Made by a program: the position numbers and the translations under genes
NCBI GenBank assembly: GCA_003554665.1
Contig: PWGY01000272.1
Location: 1-44,069, forward strand
Origin: Bacteroidales bacterium
GTDB lineage: Bacteria; Bacteroidota; Bacteroidia; Bacteroidales; UBA7960
Length of the DNA stretch: 44,069 nt
Direction of reading: 5' to 3'
Part shown: one piece after another, positions 25,442-34,763 of the stretch
Layout: each line of letters starts with the position of its first letter
Position numbering within the stretch: the first letter of the stretch is position 1
The notes under the pieces: generated by a model
Seen by the model: the letters and a program-made list of their open reading frames with translations, nothing else
What the model was told of the DNA's origin: nothing
The model's database searches: none

Positions 25442-25966
25442 TCAAAGAGCAAGGTCGCCCTCATCACCGGGCCTCGGGTGGGCATTCAGAACAAAATCCA
25501 CACTGGTCCACCCACTGTCCACCTCCACCATGCTATAGAACACACGAATTGTGTGCTTTCCTGCAGAAAAGGTATCCCTTTCGTACAAGTCAATGACCTC
25601 CTGTCTGGCTTCTTCGTCCGGGGCAGCATCCAGGCGTTCCTTGCGATTCTCCGGCCATTGATCATCCACCTCAAATGCACCATGGGTAAAAATGCGGGAA
25701 ATAATATACCCCTCCTCCACGTAGATGTCCACTTCCATTTCCACATCGTGGAATTCAGTTTCGTCAAAAGAGGATGTCTGAATATCCTTGACAGAAAAAT
25801 CCACTACATCCACCAGACCCCTGTAAACTGGTGATTCAAAATGCCTTTCGATCAGGATACCGGCAGCCCTGGCTGCAGGCGGATCGGATTCACCACAGGA
25901 CGCAACGGACAGTATCAGGCCCATTGCAACCAACAGGACATTCAAGCGTAAACCTGTTTTTAACAT
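25442..25966 (-). CDS. Hypothetical lipoprotein
   Basis: A 174-residue predicted lipoprotein. The ATG at 25966 gives a normal lipoprotein signal peptide with lipobox SVASC (Cys near residue 24); the open frame reaches back to 26008. The mature part is acidic, with EFHDVEMEVDIYVEEGYIISRIFTHGAF and a C-terminal beta-rich part (KHTIRVFYSMVEVDSGWTSVDF). I do not recognise the family. It is upstream of the HYC_CC_PP/TonB pair on the same strand, but the 155-bp gap holds a separate promoter, so co-transcription is uncertain. Confidence 0.65.
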   Translation of the reverse strand: MLKTGLRLNVLLVAMGLILSVASCGESDPPAARAAGILIERHFESPVYRGLVDVVDFSVKDIQTSSFDETEFHDVEMEVDIYVEEGYIISRIFTHGAFEVDDQWPENRKERLDAAPDEEARQEVIDLYERDTFSAGKHTIRVFYSMVEVDSGWTSVDFVLNAHPRPGDEGDLAL

Positions 25967-26000
25967 AGCTGTATTGTTTCCTTTAAGGCAGAAGACCCTC

Positions 26001-26082
26001 CCGGTCAACTGTTCAAGACCAGCCGTTCACAAGCAGCTGTTTACAACCAATTGTTCCCGGCTGTCTCTCCGGCCAACTGTTT
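26001..26082. repeat. Degenerate 14-bp tandem repeat, six units
   Basis: Units begin at 26001, 26015, 26029, 26043, 26057 (12 bp) and 26069. Most end in a CTGTT(C/T) or TTGTTC core, for example CCGGTCAACTGTTC and CCGGCCAACTGTTT. The array lies between the lipoprotein start and the tRNA terminator. Confidence 0.75.
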
Positions 26083-26120
26083 CAGTTTTATTTTCCGGAC
26101 AAAAATAAAATATTTTGTCA

Positions 26121-26158
26121 AAAAAAACCTGCCGGTTCGTTGACCGGCAGGTTTTTTT
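26121..26158. terminator. Strong bidirectional terminator after the initiator tRNA
   Basis: Bases 26121-26136 (A7 then ACCTGCCGGT-type stem) pair perfectly with 26143-26158 around a 6-nt loop, with A- and T-runs on the two sides. On the minus strand it lies directly downstream of the tRNA gene. Confidence 0.85.
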
Positions 26159-26173
26159 GATTTCATTAAGTAG

Positions 26174-26245
<72 letters not shown>

Positions 26246-26317
26246 GTGTTTTCAAGTGCAAAAGTACAAAACATCTTGTCTCTGCCAAAATCTTTCCCGT
26301 TTTTTTTACAAAAAAAC

Positions 26318-26325
26318 TACCTTTG
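26318..26325 (+). promoter_or_regulatory. Predicted -7 element for era
   Basis: TACCTTTG is a perfect TAnnTTTG match, with a T-run around 26300-26307 near the -33 position. It predicts a leader of about 25 nt before the ATG at 26354 and rules out the upstream start at 26195, which lies inside the tRNA gene. Confidence 0.6.
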
Positions 26326-26353
26326 CACTCCCAAATCAAAGAAAAACAACCAA

Positions 26354-27226
26354 ATGCACAAAGCAGGTTTTGTAAACATTATCGGAAATCCCAATGTGGG
26401 GAAATCAACCCTTATGAATGCCCTGCTTGGCGAAAGGTTGTCCATCATCACACCCAAGGCACAAACCACGCGCCACAGGATACTGGGGATCTTAAACGAC
26501 GAAAATCACCAGGTGGTCTTTTCCGACACCCCGGGGATTCTTTCGCCCCACTACAAACTGCAGGAAAAAATGATGCAGTTCATCCGAACGGCCCTGGAAG
26601 ATGCTGATTTGTTCATTGTGCTCACCGACATTCATGACGACTTTGACAATGAATTTATCCTGAAACGGATCAAAAATTCAGGTGTTCCGGTGATGCTGCT
26701 TGTCAATAAAGTTGATCTTGCCAAAGCAGGAGAGGCAGAGGCCGCCTGCAACAGATGGCGTCAATCCTACCCGGACTGGCAGGTGATGCCTGTTTCCGCA
26801 CTAAAGGGGTATAACCTCGACAAGGTTTTTTTGAAAATCCTGGAGATGTTGCCGGAATCTCCCCCATTTTATCCGAAAGACGATCTGACTGATAAGCCCG
26901 TACGCTTTTTTGTGGAAGAAATGGTCAGGGAACATATATTGCTGAACTACAAACAAGAGGTTCCATATTCGGTGGAAGTGGAAACGGAGTCTTTCAAAGA
27001 GGAGGAAAACATCGTTCATATCCGTTGCGTGATCCATGTGGCACGTGAAAGCCAGAAAGGGATCATCATCGGGCACAAAGGCCAGGCCCTGAAAAAAGTG
27101 GGCACCGATGCCAGGAAAAACATTGAATCCTTCCTGGACAAGAAGGTTTTTCTGGAACTCCATGTAAAAGTCAGCAAAAACTGGCGTGAGAATGAAAGCC
27201 AGCTGCGACGTTTCGGGTACCAGTAA
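26354..27226 (+). CDS. era: GTPase Era
   Basis: A 290-residue ribosome-assembly GTPase that binds 16S rRNA near its 3' end. The G domain has GNPNVGKST (G1), TTRHR (switch region), DTPG (G3) and NKVD (G4). A C-terminal KH domain contains GIIIGHKGQALKKVGTDARK. Length is normal for Era. The open frame extends upstream across the tRNA, but the true start is the ATG at 26354, just downstream of a promoter. The gene lies 117 bp before der. Confidence 0.96.
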   Translation: MHKAGFVNIIGNPNVGKSTLMNALLGERLSIITPKAQTTRHRILGILNDENHQVVFSDTPGILSPHYKLQEKMMQFIRTALEDADLFIVLTDIHDDFDNEFILKRIKNSGVPVMLLVNKVDLAKAGEAEAACNRWRQSYPDWQVMPVSALKGYNLDKVFLKILEMLPESPPFYPKDDLTDKPVRFFVEEMVREHILLNYKQEVPYSVEVETESFKEEENIVHIRCVIHVARESQKGIIIGHKGQALKKVGTDARKNIESFLDKKVFLELHVKVSKNWRENESQLRRFGYQ

Positions 27227-27251
27227 GCGTAAGCCCCGTAAGGCCATCAGG

Positions 27252-27287
27252 CAACTACACCGCAGAAGACAATTACACCACAGACCC
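27252..27287. repeat. Degenerate 18-bp direct repeat in the era/der gap
   Basis: CAACTACACCGCAGAAGA (27252) and CAATTACACCACAGACCC (27270) match at 13 of 18 positions; a further CCGCAGAAAA follows. Weak on its own. Confidence 0.4.
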
Positions 27288-27343
27288 GCAGAAAAAACTC
27301 CACAAAAAACAATTGATCTTACCCAAATAAACAGTACATCCCC

Positions 27344-28654
27344 ATGTCCAATATTGTAGCATTAGTAGGCCGGCCCAACGTGGGTAAATCAACACTGTTC
27401 AACCGCCTCACAGGGCACCGGATGGCCATCGTGGATCCCACGGCCGGAGTAACCCGCGACCGCCATTACGGCAAGTCTGACTGGAATGGGAAGACATTCT
27501 CTGTGATTGACACCGGAGGATATGTGGCCGGCTCAGACGATGTGTTTGAGGAACAGATCCGCAGTCAGGTAAAGATTGCACTGGAGGAGGCCGATGTGGT
27601 TCTTTTTCTTGTGGATGTTATAGAAGGTGTGTCACCCATGGACAAGGAAGTTGCCGATCTGCTCAGGCGAAGCGGCAAAGAGTACTTTCTGGTTCCCAAC
27701 AAGGCAGACAACAACCAGCTGATCGCCCAGGCGGGCGACTTTTATGAGCTGGGTGTTGACAGGGTGTTTCCGGTTTCCGCCATCAATGGCAGCGGCACCG
27801 GTGACCTGCTCGATGAAGTGGTGAAAGTGCTGCAGGATGCTCCGGAAGAACAAACCGACGACGATATTCCCCGAATCGCGGTGATCGGCCGCCCCAATGT
27901 CGGGAAGTCCTCCATCATCAATGCCCTGCTGGGCGCAGAAAGGAATATTGTGACCGACATGCCCGGTACCACACGCGACACCATCTATTCCCGTTACCAG
28001 CGTTATGGCTTTGATTTTTACCTGGTCGACACCGCAGGAGTTCGCAAAAAAGGCAAGGTCCATGAAAATATCGAATTCTATTCGGTGATGCGTTCCATTC
28101 GTGCCATCGAATATGCCGATGTTTGCCTGCTGATGATCGATGCCACTTCCCCGTTTGAATCGCAGGACATCAATCTTTTCGGGGTAACGGCACGCAACAA
28201 CAAGGGAATTGTCATCCTGGTCAACAAATGGGATCTGGTCAAAGACAAGGACCACAACACCACCAAAGAATTCACCAGACAGATCCGGGAACGGATCGCC
28301 CCCCTGACAGACATCCCCATTATCTTCACCTCGGTGCCACAAAAACAGCGGGTCTTCAAGGCCATTGAAACCGCACTTGATGTTTACAGCAACAGGAAAA
28401 AGAAAATCCCCACCAGCAAACTCAATGAAGTGATGCTGCCGCTGATCCAGAAAAATCCGCCTCCCTCAACAAAAGGGAAGTACATTAAGATCAAGTATGT
28501 GACCCAGTTACCGACCCACTACCCCTCATTTGTCTTTTTCTGCAACTTGCCTCAATACATTAAAGAACCTTATATTCGCTTTCTGGAAAACCAGCTGCGG
28601 GCAAGCTGGGATTTTTCCGGCGTGCCCGTAAGAATATACTGCAGGAAAAAGTAG
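27344..28654 (+). CDS. der: GTPase Der (EngA)
   Basis: A double-GTPase needed for 50S ribosome assembly, 436 residues. Two G domains in tandem each carry a G1 motif (GRPNVGKST near residue 8 and GRPNVGKSS near 180), a DT(G/A)G switch motif (DTGG and DTAG) and an NK-D motif (NKAD, NKWD). A C-terminal KH-like domain follows (about 350-436). Length and layout are standard. The S4-domain gene begins 6 bp after its stop and is likely co-transcribed. Confidence 0.97.
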   Translation: MSNIVALVGRPNVGKSTLFNRLTGHRMAIVDPTAGVTRDRHYGKSDWNGKTFSVIDTGGYVAGSDDVFEEQIRSQVKIALEEADVVLFLVDVIEGVSPMDKEVADLLRRSGKEYFLVPNKADNNQLIAQAGDFYELGVDRVFPVSAINGSGTGDLLDEVVKVLQDAPEEQTDDDIPRIAVIGRPNVGKSSIINALLGAERNIVTDMPGTTRDTIYSRYQRYGFDFYLVDTAGVRKKGKVHENIEFYSVMRSIRAIEYADVCLLMIDATSPFESQDINLFGVTARNNKGIVILVNKWDLVKDKDHNTTKEFTRQIRERIAPLTDIPIIFTSVPQKQRVFKAIETALDVYSNRKKKIPTSKLNEVMLPLIQKNPPPSTKGKYIKIKYVTQLPTHYPSFVFFCNLPQYIKEPYIRFLENQLRASWDFSGVPVRIYCRKK

Positions 28655-28660
28655 TTCATT

Positions 28661-29047
28661 ATGGCGCAATCTGGTGCACCAAGAATAGACAAGTGGCTTT
28701 GGGCCGTTAGAATTTTCAAGACCCGTAGTCTTGCCACCCAGGCATGCCGGAACGGAAAGGTCAAAGTTGACGATCAGCCGGTAAAACCCTCCCGCGAAAT
28801 ACAGGAGGACATGGTAATCACGGTGCAGACCGGCCCCATAAAACGCACCCTTCGTGTGACAGCCCCCCTGCACAATCGCGTTGGGGCCAAACTGGTTGGT
28901 CAGTACATGGAAGACCTTACCCCGGAAGAAGAATATCAGAAACTGGAGATCATCAAGAGCCAGTCCGGGTACCGCCCCAAACGTACAGGTCGCCCCACCA
29001 AAAAGGAACGCAGGGAGCTCGATGACTGGTTTGATCAGGGGTGGTAG
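28661..29047 (+). CDS. hslR: S4-domain RNA-binding protein, Hsp15 (HslR) type
   Basis: A 128-residue protein with an N-terminal S4 domain (RIDKWLWAVRIFKTRSLATQACRNGKVKV, about 8-36) and a basic C-terminal tail (RPKRTGRPTKKERRELDDWF). In E. coli Hsp15 binds free 50S subunits with stalled nascent chains and helps recycle them. The position 6 bp after der supports a ribosome-linked role. The symbol is assigned by domain arrangement. Confidence 0.85.
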   Translation: MAQSGAPRIDKWLWAVRIFKTRSLATQACRNGKVKVDDQPVKPSREIQEDMVITVQTGPIKRTLRVTAPLHNRVGAKLVGQYMEDLTPEEEYQKLEIIKSQSGYRPKRTGRPTKKERRELDDWFDQGW

Positions 29048-29110
29048 CCTGCACGGTTTTGCCTTGCCCTGATGCTGCAACCTGCTAAGGGCAACCTTCA
29101 AATATTTTCA

Positions 29111-29153
29111 TATATTTGCCTTTCCGGTTGCCGGAGGATGTGCTGTCCGGCAA
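29111..29153 (+). promoter_or_regulatory. Predicted -7 element and 5' UTR hairpin of the dipeptidase gene
   Basis: TATATTTG at 29111-29118 is a perfect -7 match; the transcript would begin near 29123. An 8-bp perfect stem follows immediately (TTGCCGGA at 29128-29135 with TCCGGCAA at 29146-29153, 10-nt loop) without a T-run, so it is a leader hairpin rather than a terminator. Confidence 0.5.
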
Positions 29154-29196
29154 TACGGCATCCCATTATAATTCAAATTTTTAAACGATTCATCGC

Positions 29197-30564
29197 ATGA
29201 AAGACCTGAAGGATTATATCGAGAAGAACAAAGATCGTTTTCTGGATGAGCTTTTTGAACTGATCCGGATCCCCTCAATCAGTTCCAAAGAAGCCCACAA
29301 AGACGATATGTACACGGCCGCCAACTGGGTAAAGGAAAACCTGCTGAAGAAAGGTGCAGACAAGGCGGAAGTTTGTGACACCGAAGGCCACCCTGTGGTG
29401 TATGGAGAAAAGACCATTGATCCGAAGCTGCCGACTGTGATCATTTACGGTCATTATGATGTGCAGCCGGTTGAGCCCCTGGAACTCTGGAAAAGTGAGC
29501 CATTTGAGCCGGAAGTTAGGGAAGGAAAGATTTTTGCCCGCGGGGCAGACGACGATAAAGGACAAATGTTCATGCATTTTGCGGCATTCGAATACCTGGT
29601 GGAAACCAACCAGCTGCCCTGCAATGTCAAATTCATGATTGAAGGAGAAGAAGAGATTGGCTCACCCAGCCTGGGTGCCTTCCTGAAGGAAAACAAGGAA
29701 AAGCTGGCCGGGGATGTCATCCTGGTCTCTGATACAGCCATGCTCGGGCCCGACAGTCCTTCCATTACCACCGGACTGCGCGGACTCTCCTATTGCGAAG
29801 TCCATGTGACCGGTCCCAAACGCGACCTCCACTCCGGTCTTTATGGTGGTGCCGTTGCCAACCCCATCAACATCCTCTGCGACATGATCAGCAGCCTGGT
29901 AGATGAAAACGGCCGCATTACCATCAAAGGTTTTTATGATGACGTGGAAGAGCTTTCCAAAGAGGAAAGAGAAGATATGGCGCGTGCTCCTTTTGACGAA
30001 GAAGGCTACAAAAAGTCGATCGGTGTGGATGCCCTGCATGGTGAAAAGGGCTATTCAGCACTGGAACGTACAGGCATCAGGCCATCACTCGACGTGAACG
30101 GCATATGGGGCGGACATACAGCAAAGGGTGCGAAAACCGTATTGCCCTCTGAAGCCCATGCAAAAATTTCCATGCGGCTTGTTCCTCATCAGAACTCAGA
30201 GAAGATCACCCAATTGTTCAAGGATCACTTCAAGTCCATTGCCCCTGACTGTGTAAAAGTGGATGTGGAGTTCCTGCATGGCGGAGAAGGTTACGTAAGC
30301 CCCACAGATACCCCTGCCTACCAGGCAGCAAGCAAGGCCTACGAAAAGACCTATGGAATCAAACCCATTCCATACAGAAGTGGTGGCAGTATCCCGATCA
30401 TTTCCATGTTTGAAAGGATACTGGGCACAAAATCCATCCTGATGGGCTTCGGCCTTGAAACCGACGCCATCCATTCACCCAACGAAAACTATCCGCTTTC
30501 GCAATTTTTCAAGGGAATGGAAACCATTCCGCATTTCTACCAGCATTTCGCGGAAAACAAATAA
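29197..30564 (+). CDS. M20-family dipeptidase/metallopeptidase
   Basis: A 455-residue zinc peptidase of the M20/M25/M40 clan, similar to cytosolic dipeptidases such as carnosinase-like enzymes. Metal-site motifs are visible: YGHYDVQP (His and Asp ligands), ARGADDDKGQ (bridging Asp), EGEEEIGS (catalytic and ligand Glu), a downstream Asp in SDTAM, and the final ligand His in AIHSPNENYPL. The dimerisation (lid) domain lies between about residues 205 and 370. There is no signal peptide, so it works in the cytoplasm on short peptides. It has its own promoter and a strong terminator, so it is probably monocistronic. Confidence 0.93.
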   Translation: MKDLKDYIEKNKDRFLDELFELIRIPSISSKEAHKDDMYTAANWVKENLLKKGADKAEVCDTEGHPVVYGEKTIDPKLPTVIIYGHYDVQPVEPLELWKSEPFEPEVREGKIFARGADDDKGQMFMHFAAFEYLVETNQLPCNVKFMIEGEEEIGSPSLGAFLKENKEKLAGDVILVSDTAMLGPDSPSITTGLRGLSYCEVHVTGPKRDLHSGLYGGAVANPINILCDMISSLVDENGRITIKGFYDDVEELSKEEREDMARAPFDEEGYKKSIGVDALHGEKGYSALERTGIRPSLDVNGIWGGHTAKGAKTVLPSEAHAKISMRLVPHQNSEKITQLFKDHFKSIAPDCVKVDVEFLHGGEGYVSPTDTPAYQAASKAYEKTYGIKPIPYRSGGSIPIISMFERILGTKSILMGFGLETDAIHSPNENYPLSQFFKGMETIPHFYQHFAENK

Positions 30565-30596
30565 CAATGACGCAGCAATAATCAGTCATAACCTTT

Positions 30597-30665
30597 CAGG
30601 GCCAGGCAGGATCATTCATTGACCGCCTGGCCCTGTTTTTTTCAAACTGGCCCTGTTTTTTCAAA
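30597..30665 (+). terminator. Terminator after the dipeptidase with a duplicated 3' arm
   Basis: CAGGGCCAGGC (30597-30607) pairs with GCCTGGCCCTG (30625-30635), followed by seven T residues. The 3' arm and T-tract are then repeated: CTGGCCCTGTTTTTTCAAA recurs about 20 bp downstream, to 30665, as a partial tandem duplication. Confidence 0.85.
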
Positions 30666-30810
30666 AAACCGGTTAAATCCAAGGTCATTCATAAAAAATG
30701 TTCTACTTTCGTACCCTGTACGTTAAACAAACGTATAATCCAGGCAAACCGACAACGATCAAATAGCACAACTGAAATCAAAGGTTGAACAGATTTCCAA
30801 ACTTCAGAAT

Positions 30811-32607
30811 ATGCAGGATCCTATGGAGGTAAGGAGGATTTTTGACTTGCAGGACCGCTATGCCACACTCTGCCCGGATAAAACAGACGCCCTGGCAGGA
30901 AAAGATGAGGACGGCCAATGGAAAAAATATTCAACACAGGAATGGCTCGACAACAGCCGCCACGTCAGCTACGGGCTGATGAAGCTTGGCGTAAAGAAAG
31001 GGGACAACATTGCTTCCATCACCTTTAACAGGCCCGAATGGAATTTCCTGGATATGGGTATCCAACAGATTGGTGCGATCCACATTCCAATCTACCCCAC
31101 CATCAGCGACAAAGATTATGCATACATCCTTAAGCATGCAGAAGTGAAGCATGTGTTTGTGGCCGGCGAAGAGATGTACCGCCGCATCAAGCATATCGTT
31201 CCGGATATACCATCCATTGAAGCTATTTATACGTTTCGCGACCTGGTGGGCATCCAGCACCTGAACGAGCTGATGGAGCTCGGAAAGGAAAACCCATGCC
31301 CGGAAGATCTGCAGAAGATAAAAGAAAGTATCACGCCGGAAGACCTGGCAACCATTATCTATACTTCGGGCACCACCGGCACACCCAAGGGCGTCATGCT
31401 CACCCACAACAACATCATCAGTAACTTCAAAGCGGTTTCCTACATCCCGCCCTACGGCCCGGAGCATCGTGCCATGAGTTTTTTACCCATTTGCCATATT
31501 TATGAAAGGATGATGAATTACACCTTTCTTTACAAGGGTCTTTCCATGTATTATGTGGCCAATATGGGAGTGATTGCGGAAAGTCTCCGGGAGGTACACC
31601 CGCATGTATTTACCACAGTTCCGAGGCTGCTCGAAAAGGTCTATGATAAAATTTTGATCAGGGGACGAAACCTGAAAGGCATCAAAAAACAAATCTTTTT
31701 CTGGGCCAACAATGTGGGGCTTCGCTATGAGCTGGGAAAAGAAAAACGCAACCCACTTTATGCCCTTAAACTGAAGATTGCCAGAAAACTGGTTTTCAGC
31801 AAATGGAAGGCCGCACTGGGCAATAATCTCGATATTGTGGTTTCAGGAGGAGCTGCGCTGCAACCCAGGCTCAACCGCATATTTTGGGCGGTCGGTATCA
31901 GGGTACTCGAAGGATATGGTCTCACAGAAACCTCACCGGTCATTGCGGTCAGCGATTTCAGCCCCGGCGGGATCAGGTTCGGAACCGTCGGGCCCGTGCT
32001 TCGCGGAGTCAAAGTAAAGATCGCTGACGACGGGGAGATCCTTGTAAAAGGCCCGAATGTAATGAAAGGGTATTATAAGGATCCTGCGCTGACCAGGGAG
32101 GTGGTCGATGAGGAAGGTTGGTTTCATACAGGAGATGTGGGGATGATTGAACCGGGAGGACAATTGCGTATTACCGACCGCAAGAAAGTGATCTTTAAAA
32201 CTTCGTTCGGCAAATACATCCACCCCCAGCTGTTGGAAAATGCACTGAAGGAATCTCCCTTCATTGACCAGTCAATGGTAATTGGCGAGAACCAACAATT
32301 TCCGGCGGCACTCATCGTGCCCGACTTCAACCATCTTCGCGAATGGTGCAGGGTAAAAGGGATCCCTTACACCACCAATGCAGAAATGATCACCATGCCC
32401 CGCATCAAAGCCCGGTACCGGAAAGAGATAAACCATTACAACCAGCGATTCGGCAGTTACGAAAGAATCAACCGGTTTGAACTGCTTGACCATGAATGGG
32501 GTGTGGAAACCGGGCAGCTGAGTGCTACCCTGAAAGTTCGCAGGAGCTATCTTGCTAAAATATACGCGGAAGAAATCAACAGGCTTTTCCAGGGCAATGG
32601 GAGCTGA
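30811..32607 (+). CDS. Long-chain fatty acid--CoA ligase (AMP-binding)
   Basis: A 598-residue acyl-activating enzyme that forms acyl-CoA from a fatty acid, ATP and CoA. The AMP-binding P-loop is IIYTSGTTGTPKGV (about 188-201). The fatty-acid gate region and GYGLTETSP (about 369-377), the ATP-binding GWFHTGD (about 434-440) and ITDRKKVIFKTSFGKYI near the C-terminal hinge are all present. The pattern is that of ACSL/FadD15-like enzymes. It ends 1 bp short of the convergent tex gene. Confidence 0.92.
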   Translation: MQDPMEVRRIFDLQDRYATLCPDKTDALAGKDEDGQWKKYSTQEWLDNSRHVSYGLMKLGVKKGDNIASITFNRPEWNFLDMGIQQIGAIHIPIYPTISDKDYAYILKHAEVKHVFVAGEEMYRRIKHIVPDIPSIEAIYTFRDLVGIQHLNELMELGKENPCPEDLQKIKESITPEDLATIIYTSGTTGTPKGVMLTHNNIISNFKAVSYIPPYGPEHRAMSFLPICHIYERMMNYTFLYKGLSMYYVANMGVIAESLREVHPHVFTTVPRLLEKVYDKILIRGRNLKGIKKQIFFWANNVGLRYELGKEKRNPLYALKLKIARKLVFSKWKAALGNNLDIVVSGGAALQPRLNRIFWAVGIRVLEGYGLTETSPVIAVSDFSPGGIRFGTVGPVLRGVKVKIADDGEILVKGPNVMKGYYKDPALTREVVDEEGWFHTGDVGMIEPGGQLRITDRKKVIFKTSFGKYIHPQLLENALKESPFIDQSMVIGENQQFPAALIVPDFNHLREWCRVKGIPYTTNAEMITMPRIKARYRKEINHYNQRFGSYERINRFELLDHEWGVETGQLSATLKVRRSYLAKIYAEEINRLFQGNGS

Positions 32608-32608
32608 T

Positions 32609-34753
32609 TCATCCGCTCTCCTTCATAGACAGGCCGATGCGCTTGCGCTCCGGATCCACTGAAAGAACCTTTACCGTCACTTTCTGATTCAGGCTGACCA
32701 CATCCGCCGGATCACTGACAAAACGGTCGGCCAGATGGCTGATATGCACCAGTCCGTCCTGCTGCACCCCCACGTCCACAAAAGCTCCAAATGCAGTTAC
32801 ATTGGTCACGATACCGGGCAATACCATACCCTCCCGCAGATCTTCCATTTTAAAGACATTTTTGTCAAATTCAAACATATCATAAGACTCGCGGGGGTCA
32901 CGGCCGGGCCGGGCCAGTTCCTGCATAATGTCTTTCAATGTGGGGATCCCTGTCTGCCCATCGGCATAATCCTCCAGGTTTATTTGCCTTCGCATTTTTT
33001 CATCCCTGATCAGATCTTCCACCCCCACCTTCAGATCCCTGGCCATCTGCTCAACAACCGGATAACTTTCGGGATGCACTGCACTGCGGTCGAGCGGGTG
33101 GTCAGACTGCGCCACACGAATAAACCCGGCCGCCTGTTCAAATGCCCGCGCACCCAGACGAGGAACCTTCAGCAACTCCTTCCTCGACCTGAAAGGGCCA
33201 TTCCCGTTCCTGTAGCTGACAATGGCAGCTGCCAGTGAAGGCCCGATCCCTGACACATAAGCCAGCAGTTCCTTGCTGGCAGTATTGACCTCCACACCAA
33301 CGGCATTAACGCAACTGGCAACCACGTCGTCCAGGGTCTGCCTGAGCATCTTCTGATCCACATCATGCTGGTACTGACCAACCCCAATGGATTTGGGGTC
33401 GATTTTTACCAACTCCGACAATGGATCTGCCAGGCGCCGGCCTATGCTCACTGCCCCCCTGACCGTCACATCAAAATCCGGAAATTCCTCCCGGGCAATA
33501 TCGGAGGCAGAATACACCGAGGCCCCGCTCTCATTCACCATAACGGCCGTAACCTCCCTGTCAAAGCGGATTCGGCGGATCAGGTGTTCTGTTTCCCGGC
33601 CGGCCGTGGCATTTCCAATGGCAATGGCCTCAATGCGATAGGCATCCACCAGACTCTGGATTTTGGCCATCGCCTGTTTCTTTTGACCCACAGGCGGATG
33701 GGGATATATATTTTCATTATGCAGCAACCGGCCTTCCTCATCCAGGCAAACTACCTTACAACCCGTGCGATAACCAGGATCAATGGCCATGATCCGCTTC
33801 TGCCCCATAGGCGGAGCAAGCAATAGTTGCCGCAAATTCTGCCCGAATACCTCAATCGCCTTTTTATATGCAGCTTCTTTTAGGGAATTCCTTATCTCTG
33901 TTTCCAGTGAGGGCAGCAGCAGCCTCTTATAGGCATCCTGCAGCGCCAACATGACCTGTTCACTGCATACTCCCTGCCCTTTTATGAACAACTCCTCCAG
34001 TATGCGCAGCCCCGATTCCTGATCCGGCGCGATCTGCACTTTCAGGAGGCCTTCTTTTTCCCCCCGAAACATGGCAAGCAAACGATGAGACGGGGCCCTG
34101 TCCGCCTTTTCAGACCAGTCAAAATAGCTTTTGTACTTTGCCGCTTCTTCTTCCTTTCCCCGGGCAACCCTGCAGGTCAGTAAAGCCTCCCGCTTCATCA
34201 GCCGACGCAAACGGTCACGCGATCGCCTGTCCTCGCTGATCCACTCCGCAATAATGTCGCGGGCTCCGGCCAGTGCCTCCTCTGCTGAGTCAACTTCCCG
34301 TTCAGGGTTCACAAACCCCGCTGCCCGGCCCATCAGGTCCTCAGAACGCTGATCCATGACCACCCGCGCCAGAGGTTCCAGTCCCTTTGAAACAGCCACA
34401 CTTGCCCTGGTTTTACGTTTGGGACGATATGGCAGGTAAATATCTTCCAGTTCTGAAAGGGATTTGGCCTGGTGTATGGCTGTTTCCAGTTCCGGGGTTA
34501 GTTTATCCTGCTCCCGTATGGAAGATAGTACGGTCTCTCTTCGCTTATCCAGCTCCTCGAGCCGGGACAAAAGATCACGCACAGAGGTAATCTGCACCTC
34601 ATCCAGCGATCCGGTCATCTCCTTCCGGTACCTGGAAATGAAGGGAATGGTGGCTCCTGATTTCAGCAAATTAATTGTTTGCTTCACATTGCCAACAGGA
34701 ATCTCTGTTTGTTCAGCAATGGTTTTTGTATAGGTAAGGTCATTTTCTGCCAT
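32609..34753 (-). CDS. tex: Tex-family RNA-binding transcription accessory protein
   Basis: A 714-residue cytoplasmic protein. It has an N-terminal helical Tex region, a YqgF/RNase H-like domain (IMAIDPGYRTGCKVV), a helix-hairpin-helix region (VSGIGPSLAAAIVSYR) and a C-terminal S1 RNA-binding domain (GMVLPGIVTNVTAFGAFVDVG). Tex proteins bind nucleic acids and affect transcription and RNA handling. The open frame extends to 34807, but that overlaps rnhB; the ATG at 34753 leaves 10 bp after the rnhB stop and gives the family N-terminus (MAENDL). It is the last gene of the purQ-rnhB-tex run. Confidence 0.94.
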   Translation of the reverse strand: MAENDLTYTKTIAEQTEIPVGNVKQTINLLKSGATIPFISRYRKEMTGSLDEVQITSVRDLLSRLEELDKRRETVLSSIREQDKLTPELETAIHQAKSLSELEDIYLPYRPKRKTRASVAVSKGLEPLARVVMDQRSEDLMGRAAGFVNPEREVDSAEEALAGARDIIAEWISEDRRSRDRLRRLMKREALLTCRVARGKEEEAAKYKSYFDWSEKADRAPSHRLLAMFRGEKEGLLKVQIAPDQESGLRILEELFIKGQGVCSEQVMLALQDAYKRLLLPSLETEIRNSLKEAAYKKAIEVFGQNLRQLLLAPPMGQKRIMAIDPGYRTGCKVVCLDEEGRLLHNENIYPHPPVGQKKQAMAKIQSLVDAYRIEAIAIGNATAGRETEHLIRRIRFDREVTAVMVNESGASVYSASDIAREEFPDFDVTVRGAVSIGRRLADPLSELVKIDPKSIGVGQYQHDVDQKMLRQTLDDVVASCVNAVGVEVNTASKELLAYVSGIGPSLAAAIVSYRNGNGPFRSRKELLKVPRLGARAFEQAAGFIRVAQSDHPLDRSAVHPESYPVVEQMARDLKVGVEDLIRDEKMRRQINLEDYADGQTGIPTLKDIMQELARPGRDPRESYDMFEFDKNVFKMEDLREGMVLPGIVTNVTAFGAFVDVGVQQDGLVHISHLADRFVSDPADVVSLNQKVTVKVLSVDPERKRIGLSMKESG

Positions 34754-34763
34754 GTAGCTATCA

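Noticed and set aside
26001..26082. CRISPR-like array
   Set aside because: Units of 14 bp are contiguous and degenerate, without spacers; no cas genes in the window.
27632..28342. 236-residue ORF antisense to der
   Set aside because: Lies across conserved GTPase motifs on the opposite strand, so the open frame is a by-product of codon bias.
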